Source of the DNA: Halobacteriales archaeon QS_9_67_15
GTDB lineage: Archaea > Halobacteriota > Halobacteria > Halobacteriales > Haloarculaceae
Direction of reading: 5' to 3'
NCBI GenBank assembly: GCA_003023165.1
Contig: PXSD01000027.1
Coordinates: forward strand, 1 to 10,748
Length of the DNA: 10,748 bases
The notes under the pieces were generated by a model, which saw only the letters and a list, made by a program, of their open reading frames with translations, ran no database searches and was not told the origin of the DNA. The position numbers and the translations under genes were made by a program. This document shows, in pieces, positions 5,582 to 10,748 of this stretch. How positions within the stretch are numbered: the stretch's first letter is position 1; each line of letters starts with the position of its first letter.

Positions 5582-7243
5582 TCAGTCGCGCTTCGAGAGC
5601 GTGACCAGCGAGAGCAGGCCGGCACCGAAGAGCGCGAGGATGGTCAGAGGCCCGGCGGCCGACGGAGAGACGACGGAGGAACTGCTCGTCGGTGTCGCCG
5701 TTCCAGCGTCGGCCGTCGGCGTCGCAGTCCCGGTGTCGCCCGTCGGCGTCGCGGTCGCCGTCGACCCGTTCGACGAACCCGGCGTCGGGGTCGGCGTCGC
5801 CGTCGACCCGTCGCTCGGTTCGTCCGTCGTCTCGTTTCCGTCAGCAGTGTCGCCGTCGGTCTCGTTCGAGTCGACCTCGTTCACTTCCGTCGACTGCGCC
5901 GGACCCTTCTCCAGCGTGACCTGGCTCGCGCTCCCGTCCTCGCCGATGACCTGGCCCTCGGTGACGTCGACGCTCCCCTGGTAGCGGAAGGCGTGCGATT
6001 CGTTCGTCTTGACGCCGGTCCGAAGCTGGTAGGAGCTGTTCGCGCGGACGCTCGGGTCGGTGTACCCCTCTTCGGTTCCCCACTCGTCGTAGCCGGTGGT
6101 CGAGTAGGGGACCGTCATCGTGAACGTACCGTCCTCGCCCGTCCGGGCCTGCTGCCGGTAGACGAACGTGGCGTTCGTCGATGGGACCTCCATCTGGACC
6201 GCCGCCGTGACGGTCGCGTTCGCCGGCCCTTCGCCTTCGATGGTCGCACCGGGGACCCGCTCGAAGGCCTTCACCCAGTTGTCGGACTCGGGCTGGAGCG
6301 CGTTGAGGACGCCGGGCGTCCTGAGGGAGGTCCGGAGCCCTCCAACGGCCTCTTTCTGGAGCCCGAACTGATAGGCGCGCGACTCCAGCGCCCGGGTGTC
6401 ACTGCCGCCGACCATCCGATAGTGTTCGAGCGCGGGGACGCGCTCCTCCGGATACTGTCCGATACCGCCGATCTGCGAGGTCGGATCGCTCGAGACGTAC
6501 TCGCGCGCTTGCTCCATCGAGTCGAATCGCCTCGTGCCGTTGCTCATCCGAACCTGCTGTCCGCGGATGTCCTCGATCGTCCAGTCCACGACGACGGGCT
6601 GGGGCTCCACTGCACTGCCGTGGAAGTTGTAGAGGCGGACGGCCGTCGAGTTGTAGTACTCCTGGTGCTGGAGGCGGAAACTCCGGAGCCGACCGCCCTG
6701 GCCGGCCTGGAAGTAGACCGCGTTCCGCGGCTGCGAGAAGTACTCGCCCGGGTTTACGTCACCGGAGTGGAACTGGAACGGCGCGAAGTACTTCCCGCCG
6801 ATGCGGCTGTCCGTCTCGGTCATCTTCCAGTCGACCATGACGTACCGCGTCTCCGCATCGTCCTCGCTCACGTCGGCCATGACCTCGTTGGCCTGCGACT
6901 CGTTCTGGGCCAACAGGAACTCCGCCGCCGTGGTGGCTCCTTGCTGGAACGGGTTCGCCACCGGGATTCGCTCGCCTACCACGGTGATGAAGTGCCCGTA
7001 GTCCCACCACGACATGACGCCGTAGGACCCCTCCGGGTAGTCGAAGTCCTCAGCCCGCTCGTAGGTGCCGTAGTACGGGAAGTCCTCGGCGTTGTCCGCA
7101 CCGGCGAAGTTCCCCTCCTGGGGCGTGCTACCCTGCATCCAGCTGAGACTCTCGTTCCACGCGGTCGCCGACTGGCCGGCACCACCGGAGGCGTCGGTCA
7201 CCTGCATCGCGAGCGCGGTCGGGTACACGAGCGGTGCGAACAC
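5582..7243 (-). CDS. aglB: AglB C-terminal part: WWDYG catalytic domain, Thr/Pro tail and C-terminal anchor
   Basis: The second AglB frame, 553 codons from a possible internal GTG at 7243, though in the intact gene it continues the first frame. Soon after the last helix of the core come SWMQ and the signature WWDYGH (79-84), which reads the +2 Ser/Thr of the sequon. YVMVDWKM (134-141) matches the DK-type motif region. Beta-rich domains follow to about residue 440. The end is unusual: an Asp/Ser/Thr/Pro-rich linker (about 445-528, with repeated TATPT units) and then a hydrophobic helix (531-549) followed by SKRD, resembling the surface-anchor tails of haloarchaeal S-layer-type proteins but without a clear PGF motif. 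Whether this part is translated alone is unknown. Confidence 0.88.
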   Translation of the reverse strand: MFAPLVYPTALAMQVTDASGGAGQSATAWNESLSWMQGSTPQEGNFAGADNAEDFPYYGTYERAEDFDYPEGSYGVMSWWDYGHFITVVGERIPVANPFQQGATTAAEFLLAQNESQANEVMADVSEDDAETRYVMVDWKMTETDSRIGGKYFAPFQFHSGDVNPGEYFSQPRNAVYFQAGQGGRLRSFRLQHQEYYNSTAVRLYNFHGSAVEPQPVVVDWTIEDIRGQQVRMSNGTRRFDSMEQAREYVSSDPTSQIGGIGQYPEERVPALEHYRMVGGSDTRALESRAYQFGLQKEAVGGLRTSLRTPGVLNALQPESDNWVKAFERVPGATIEGEGPANATVTAAVQMEVPSTNATFVYRQQARTGEDGTFTMTVPYSTTGYDEWGTEEGYTDPSVRANSSYQLRTGVKTNESHAFRYQGSVDVTEGQVIGEDGSASQVTLEKGPAQSTEVNEVDSNETDGDTADGNETTDEPSDGSTATPTPTPGSSNGSTATATPTGDTGTATPTADAGTATPTSSSSVVSPSAAGPLTILALFGAGLLSLVTLSKRD

Positions 7244-8736
7244 GACCAGTACGACCGCACGAGCGGTGCGAACACGACCAGCACGACCGCGACGATAGTC
7301 AGTACCTGGTACGTCTCGATGTCGGTGTCGGGCTTCGAGAGGCCCGCCAAGCGGACCATCTGGCCCACGACCATCGCCGTCATCACGGCGACGGTGACGC
7401 CGAAGTAGTAGTCGAACCGGCGCTGCGTGAGCGTCGCCAGCAGCATGAAGACCGTCCAGACGGCGAGCAGTGACAGTTCGGCACGCGGTCGGTCGTAGAA
7501 GTGGCGCGCGGCGAGGTAGGCGACGCCCAGAAGCGCGACCAGGAGCGTGAATCGGTATCGCGGGAACAGCTGTCTGAACGGCAGCGACTGCGCTTCGCCG
7601 ACCGTCCCGGCCGTGTCGGTCGTCGACAGCCCGACGACACGGGTGACCTGCGTCGTGAAGAAGCCCCAGAGGTCCGGGAGTAGGAGCGCGGTCGCCCCGG
7701 CGATCACTAGGAGGATCCCGGCGACTGCTGCCGGGTACTGGATGGCGGGGAGTTCACGGGCGTCCCATTCGCGCGCGAGCCACGCGAGGAAGACACAGCC
7801 GGCCGCCACGGCGAACGCGAGGAGCGGCTGAACGAGATTGTAACTCGTCGCACCGATGCCGATCTCCTCGATCACGGCGAGGCTCAGGACGCCAGCCGTC
7901 CCGAGTGTGATGGCGCCGGCGATAGCGACGTGTTCGGGACTCTCACCGTGGGCGTACTGCGAGGAGAGTTCGACGACGAAGAACACACCGAGGATGCCGA
8001 TGAGGAAGACACCGGGTGCCCACGTCCACAGGTACAGCGCGATGGCGACGCCCGCGACGAGCGACCACCCGACCGGCCGTCGGAGCGCGTCGTAGTCGCG
8101 CGCCTGGAACAGTTCCCAGACGAGTTTCTCCTCCTCGGCGACGGAGATGGCGACCATCGTCGCGAGGATGGCGGTCGTCTGGAAGAGTACCTCTACGATG
8201 TGGTGGTCGTTGAACCCGACCGTGCCACGCTGTGCGAACGTGCTCCCGACGAGTGCCAGCGTCGCGACCGCCACGACACCGGCGAATCGGCCGGCGGTCC
8301 GCTTGCCGACGTAGTAGACGGGAATGGCGGCGAGCGTCCCGAAGACCGCGGGTGCGAACAGCGCGACCATCCGGACCGTGTGGTCGCTCGGATCCCCGAG
8401 GCCGACGACCAGAGCGGCCGCCGCGATGAGCTGGTCCATGACGGTCCCGAACTGGCTCGAGTGGGTCCCGAGCGGGAACCGGGTCCACGGGTCGAACGGG
8501 CTCGTCCGGGGCCAGTGCTCGACGGTGTATTTCACCATCCGGTAGTGATACCACGGGTCGAACCCGTCGAAGTAGACGGTTCCGTCGACCAGGAACTCCT
8601 TCCAGTCCCTGGTCCGACTCCACAGCATGAACCCGAGCAGGACGACGAGCGCCGGTACGTGGTAGTACTCGCCGACGACATCGACGACGTCCTGAGGTTC
8701 TTCGATGTCTTCGATTCGGCCACGCCACTGACTCAT
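7198..8736 (-). CDS. aglB: AglB N-terminal part: multi-pass membrane domain
   Basis: This frame encodes 512 residues, of which the first 493 are AglB and the last 19 (from RSYWSCSH onward) are out-of-frame sequence after the duplication. It has the STT3 membrane architecture with about a dozen helices. Catalytic motifs are visible: an acidic residue in the first outer loop at FDGFDPWYHYR (Asp60 region, metal and Asn binding), the second acidic motif GFNDHHI (Asp177), and TVGEAQ (378-383), the equivalent of the SVSE/TIXE motif of external loop 5. TQRRFDYYF (437-445) precedes the last helix, where the frame breaks. Without the C-terminal WWDYG domain this product should be inactive. The ATG at 8736 is supported by a TATA-like box about 28 bases upstream. 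Confidence 0.9.
   Translation of the reverse strand: MSQWRGRIEDIEEPQDVVDVVGEYYHVPALVVLLGFMLWSRTRDWKEFLVDGTVYFDGFDPWYHYRMVKYTVEHWPRTSPFDPWTRFPLGTHSSQFGTVMDQLIAAAALVVGLGDPSDHTVRMVALFAPAVFGTLAAIPVYYVGKRTAGRFAGVVAVATLALVGSTFAQRGTVGFNDHHIVEVLFQTTAILATMVAISVAEEEKLVWELFQARDYDALRRPVGWSLVAGVAIALYLWTWAPGVFLIGILGVFFVVELSSQYAHGESPEHVAIAGAITLGTAGVLSLAVIEEIGIGATSYNLVQPLLAFAVAAGCVFLAWLAREWDARELPAIQYPAAVAGILLVIAGATALLLPDLWGFFTTQVTRVVGLSTTDTAGTVGEAQSLPFRQLFPRYRFTLLVALLGVAYLAARHFYDRPRAELSLLAVWTVFMLLATLTQRRFDYYFGVTVAVMTAMVVGQMVRLAGLSKPDTDIETYQVLTIVAVVLVVFAPLVRSYWSCSHRSCTRPRSRCR
7227..7290. repeat. 32-base tandem duplication inside aglB
   Basis: Copies 7227-7258 and 7259-7290 are contiguous and differ at one base (T7250 versus C7282). 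The difference is a silent Val codon change in the aglB frame. Because 32 is not a multiple of three, the duplication shifts the frame and divides aglB. Confidence 0.95.
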
Positions 8737-8759
8737 TGAACGGAACCAGTCCCATGGCG

Positions 8760-8768
8760 CGCATAAGC
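8760..8768 (-). promoter_or_regulatory. TATA-like box of aglB
   Basis: The minus strand reads GGCTTATGC after an A-rich run (CAAAA), centred about 28 bases before the aglB ATG at 8736. This spacing predicts a leaderless or near-leaderless mRNA. No Shine-Dalgarno motif is seen. Confidence 0.5.
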
Positions 8769-8890
8769 CTTTTGAAGAGCCATCAGGTCGTTACTCCGGT
8801 CAGGCGTTCCAGTATCGACGGCAACGACGGCCCAGGGCCGCTATCAGTTCGGAATTCGCGTCCGACCGGTGGCTGGTCCGCTCGGTAGTT

Positions 8891-8978
8891 CTCATAGTGA
8901 TTACTGTAGCGATTTACCGGTACGCGCCGCCACCGGAGTCGGCGCGGTCCGGAAATAATTTACAATAATCAGTATCAG
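8891..8978. repeat. Nested palindromic element 3 (aglB/glycosyltransferase intergenic)
   Basis: The outer arms CTCATAGTGATTACTGTA (8891-8908) and TACAATAATCAGTATCAG (8961-8978) are reverse complements at 15 of 18 positions. On exactly the same centre (8934.5) lie CCGG/CCGG (8917-8920/8949-8952) and a 7-base stem CGCGCCG/CGGCGCG (8923-8929/8940-8946). The right arm read in reverse has ATACTG, six bases, then GTAA, the same outline as the arms of the two elements flanking the pilin. Unlike those, it sits between divergent promoters and cannot be a terminator for either neighbour. It is either a relic mobile/REP-like element or a shared regulatory structure. Confidence 0.65.
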
Positions 8979-8998
8979 TCGTGTGTGTCGAACGGAAA

Positions 8999-9008
8999 CC
9001 CATTTTTG
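8999..9008 (+). promoter_or_regulatory. TATA-like box of the family 2 glycosyltransferase
   Basis: CCCATTTTTG is centred about 27 bases before the ATG at 9031. This spacing is the main reason to prefer 9031 over the in-frame upstream ATG at 8983. Confidence 0.45.
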
Positions 9009-9030
9009 CCCCGTCGTCGTTTGCGGTGAC

Positions 9031-9960
9031 ATGCGCGTCTCCGTCGTCCTCTGCGAGCACACGTTGGAGCGGTACGACGCGGTCACCGAGGCCGCCCGGA
9101 GCGTCCTCGACCAGACCTACGAGGACGTGGAACTCGTCTTCGTCAGCGACGGCAACCCCGAGGTGCTCGACCGGTTCGAGGCCGACTTCGGCGACCACGA
9201 GAACGTCGTCACCCACTGCAACGACGAGAACAGCGGCCTCCTCGTCAGCCGAAACAACGGCGCGGAGATAGCGTCCGGCGACGTGGTCGCGTTCATCGAC
9301 GACGACGCCGTCGCACATCCCGAGTGGGTCGAACGCCTCGTCGCCGCCTACGACGAGTTCGACGCTATCGCCGCCGGCGGTCGCATGGACCCCATCTGGG
9401 TCGACGGGCGAGCCGACTTCCTCCCGGAGGAACACTACTACCTCGTCGGCGCGACCTACCGCGGCTTCGGGGAGGGCAGAGACGTCCCCGCCGAGGTGCG
9501 CAACACGAACGGCTCGAACATCTCCTTCAGACGGGACGTCTTCCGCGACCTCGGCGGGTTCGACGACGAGATCGGCGGCCGCAAGGGCGACAAAAACCTC
9601 CAGGGCGGCGAGACGGAGCTGTGCGCCCGGATGCAGGCCGAATACGGCCAGGGCGTCCGCTACGTCCCCGACGCCGAGGTCGGCCACAAGGTCTTCGCCT
9701 ACCGGACCGAGCCGAGGTGGCTCCTCGACCGCGCCTTCTGGCAGGGGTACTCCAAGCGCGGGATGCAGCAGTTCGTTCCCGGTTCGGCCGAGGAGGAGGG
9801 GGACTTCCTCGGGAAGATACTCGGTGAGTACGTCCCACAGCGGCTCTGGGGACTGGTCGGGGATCCCGACGCGACCGCCGCGAAACAGCTCGTCTGGCTC
9901 GTCCTCCTGACCGGCGTCGTGGGGCTCGGCTATCTCTACGGCATCGTCAAGTGGGGGTGA
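9031..9960 (+). CDS. Family 2 glycosyltransferase of the archaeal N-glycosylation (Agl) type
   Basis: A 309-residue GT-A fold glycosyltransferase. It begins directly with the nucleotide-binding strand (MRVSVVLCEHTLERYDAV), then SVLDQTYEDVELVFVSDG. The metal-binding DxD motif is FIDDD (88-92), followed by the acceptor-side region NTNGSNISFRRDVF (158-171) and GGETELCARM (192-201). One hydrophobic helix near the C-terminus (286-304) would tether it to the membrane. The order and tail resemble the AglG/AglE/AglI group, which add sugars to dolichol-linked glycans at the inner face; the exact member and sugar cannot be told from sequence. It is divergent from aglB, whose product would transfer the finished glycan. 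An in-frame ATG at 8983 would add 16 atypical residues (MCRTETHFCPVVVCGD) and overlap the TATA-like box, so 9031 is chosen. Confidence 0.9.
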   Translation: MRVSVVLCEHTLERYDAVTEAARSVLDQTYEDVELVFVSDGNPEVLDRFEADFGDHENVVTHCNDENSGLLVSRNNGAEIASGDVVAFIDDDAVAHPEWVERLVAAYDEFDAIAAGGRMDPIWVDGRADFLPEEHYYLVGATYRGFGEGRDVPAEVRNTNGSNISFRRDVFRDLGGFDDEIGGRKGDKNLQGGETELCARMQAEYGQGVRYVPDAEVGHKVFAYRTEPRWLLDRAFWQGYSKRGMQQFVPGSAEEEGDFLGKILGEYVPQRLWGLVGDPDATAAKQLVWLVLLTGVVGLGYLYGIVKWG

Positions 9961-9978
9961 CGGCGGGAGATGAGCAGC

Positions 9979-9986
9979 GTTTTACC
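9979..9986 (+). promoter_or_regulatory. TATA-like box of the GT4-like gene
   Basis: GTTTTACC is centred about 28 bases before the ATG at 10010, giving a leaderless start and indicating that this gene has its own promoter although it follows the previous gene by only 49 bases. Confidence 0.5.
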
Positions 9987-10009
9987 GTCCCCGCGGCCAG
10001 GGAGCGGTA

Positions 10010-10748
10010 ATGGCGGACCTCCCCGACGTCTGCGTCGTCACACATCCGCTGGCGGCCGCCGGCGAGAACGCGACCCGGAGCTTGCTGGACATCCTGTCCG
10101 CGGTCACCGGCGTCGCGCTGGTGACGGCCGACCTCCCGGCCGACTCGGAGATCCGTGACCGGCACGAACTCGTCGAACTCACCCGCAAGGGGGCCGGTGA
10201 CTCCGTTTTCGTCGCCGCCGCACGCTTCCTCCTGAATCAACTCCGGATGTGCCGCGTTATCGCCGACCGCGACGAGAACGTAGTCCTCTTCTACGGCGCG
10301 ACCTCGTACCTGCTCCCGGTCCTGTTCGCCCGCGCCATCGGGAAGACGGTCCTCGTCGAACCGCGGGGCGACGTGCCGCTGACGCTCCGCATCGGGTGGG
10401 AACAGCAGCTGCCGACGCCGGTCGCTCGAACGCTGGCCGGACTCGTCCGCGCGCTCGAACGCGCGGGCTTCGCGGCCGCCCACGGCGTCGTCACCTATAC
10501 GCCGTCGATGGCTCGACAGCTCGACGTCGACCCCGACGCGCCCGACGTGTACCCGACCGGCGCTCGGTACGTCCGCACCGACGACTTCCACGTGACGCGT
10601 CCCTTCGGTGAGCGTGCTCGCCGCGTCGGCTTCCTCGGCCGGCTGGACGAAGAGAAGAACGTCCGGGAGCTCGCGGCGGTCGCGAAGTCGCTCCCCGAAG
10701 ACGTGACCTTCGTCTTCGTCGGCGACGGCGACCTCCGCGAGTGGCTGG
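10010..10748 (+). CDS. GT4-like glycosyltransferase, N-terminal part (runs off the window)
   Basis: The frame from ATG 10010 stays open to the edge (246 residues seen). The N-terminal half is a Rossmann-type domain with VCVVTHPLAAAGENATRSLL at 7-26, where a donor/acceptor glycine-rich loop is expected. A short helix-rich region follows, then VLVEPRGDVPL (114-124). The C-terminal nucleotide-sugar domain begins at VGFLGRLDEEKN (206-217) and FVFVGDGDLREWL (234-246), wording typical of GT4 (glycosyl group 1) enzymes with a GT-B fold. The catalytic Glu region (E-x7-E) lies beyond the window. Together with the preceding gene it probably builds an exported or N-linked glycan. Donor and product are unknown. 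The ATG is supported by the TATA-like box. Confidence 0.88.
   Translation, partial: MADLPDVCVVTHPLAAAGENATRSLLDILSAVTGVALVTADLPADSEIRDRHELVELTRKGAGDSVFVAAARFLLNQLRMCRVIADRDENVVLFYGATSYLLPVLFARAIGKTVLVEPRGDVPLTLRIGWEQQLPTPVARTLAGLVRALERAGFAAAHGVVTYTPSMARQLDVDPDAPDVYPTGARYVRTDDFHVTRPFGERARRVGFLGRLDEEKNVRELAAVAKSLPEDVTFVFVGDGDLREWL

Larger units (their letters stand above)
5582..8736 (-). pseudogene. aglB: aglB, oligosaccharyltransferase, frameshifted by a 32-base tandem duplication
   Basis: The whole locus encodes a dolichyl-phosphooligosaccharide-protein glycosyltransferase (STT3/AglB, GT66), the single-subunit archaeal enzyme that transfers a lipid-linked glycan to Asn in N-X-S/T at the outer face of the membrane. 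It is split into two open frames (8736-7198 and 7243-5582) that overlap at a tandem 32-base duplication (7227-7290). Removing one copy joins the frames at the shared peptide VVFAPLV and yields a continuous protein of about 1,040 residues, close to the length usual for haloarchaeal AglB. No other break is visible, so the lesion is a single event. It could be a recent inactivation, a reversible slippage site, or a sequencing or assembly error. Confidence 0.85.

Noticed and set aside
5690..5830. Repetitive GTCGGCGTCGC-like DNA near the end of aglB, considered as a CRISPR or microsatellite array
   Set aside because: The repeats are short, irregular and in frame; they encode the Thr/Pro-rich linker (TATPT units) and have no spacers.
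5993..7408. Long plus-strand open frame (471 codons) across the aglB break
   Set aside because: Antisense to the AglB C-terminal domain, which has real motifs such as WWDYGH. The antisense product has no recognisable domain.
7930..8739. Long plus-strand open frame opposite aglB, 269 codons
   Set aside because: It is the antisense shadow of a clear AglB membrane domain; the product is Arg/Asp-rich low-complexity text with no family and results from high GC third positions.
8983..9030. Upstream ATG at 8983 for the family 2 glycosyltransferase
   Set aside because: It adds 16 residues unlike the family N-terminus and overlaps the probable TATA box; the ATG at 9031 starts right at the first beta strand.

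Overview
The window looks like the chromosome of a halophilic archaeon (class Halobacteria). Base composition is GC-rich, the proteins are very acidic and Asp/Glu/Thr-rich, and most genes start directly at or within a few bases of the site expected 25-28 bases after an A/T-rich TATA-like box, as in leaderless haloarchaeal transcripts. The families also fit: a class III-signal archaeal pilin, a 7TM-PAS histidine kinase with the haloarchaeal RHNLxND H-box, and an archaeal oligosaccharyltransferase AglB. I cannot name the genus from sequence alone.

Layout. Bases 3-140 (+) are the tail of an unidentified gene. A type IV pilin-like gene (296-916, +) follows and is bracketed by two related stem-loop elements (117-196 and 917-1024). 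Convergent with it is an orphan membrane histidine kinase (1093-2817, -). A roughly 700-base stretch (2819-3504) has no convincing gene, only degraded or tiny ORFs, and ends in a 22-base copy of the 3' end of tRNA-Glu. The intact tRNA-Glu(CTC) lies at 3505-3579 (-). Next on the minus strand are a membrane-anchored winged-helix regulator (3666-4262) and a polytopic membrane protein of unknown function (4352-5407). Then comes aglB (5582-8736), broken into two frames by a 32-base tandem duplication. On the plus strand, divergent from aglB, are a family 2 glycosyltransferase of the Agl type (9031-9960) and the start of a GT4-like glycosyltransferase (10010 to the window edge). A third long palindrome (8891-8978) lies in the aglB/glycosyltransferase intergenic region.

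How the parts fit. The right half is an N-glycosylation locus: AglB moves a lipid-linked glycan onto Asn-X-Ser/Thr sites, and the adjacent glycosyltransferases probably build that glycan. The pilin carries three such sequons, so it is a plausible substrate. The break in aglB, if real, would abolish or phase-vary surface N-glycosylation.

The most unusual signals are: (1) the 32-base duplication that frameshifts aglB; (2) a family of three nested palindromes sharing outer-arm ends of the form ATACTG-N6-GTA(A), two of them flanking the pilin gene with compensatory base changes in the arms; (3) a tRNA-Glu 3'-end duplication that looks like an attachment-site scar.
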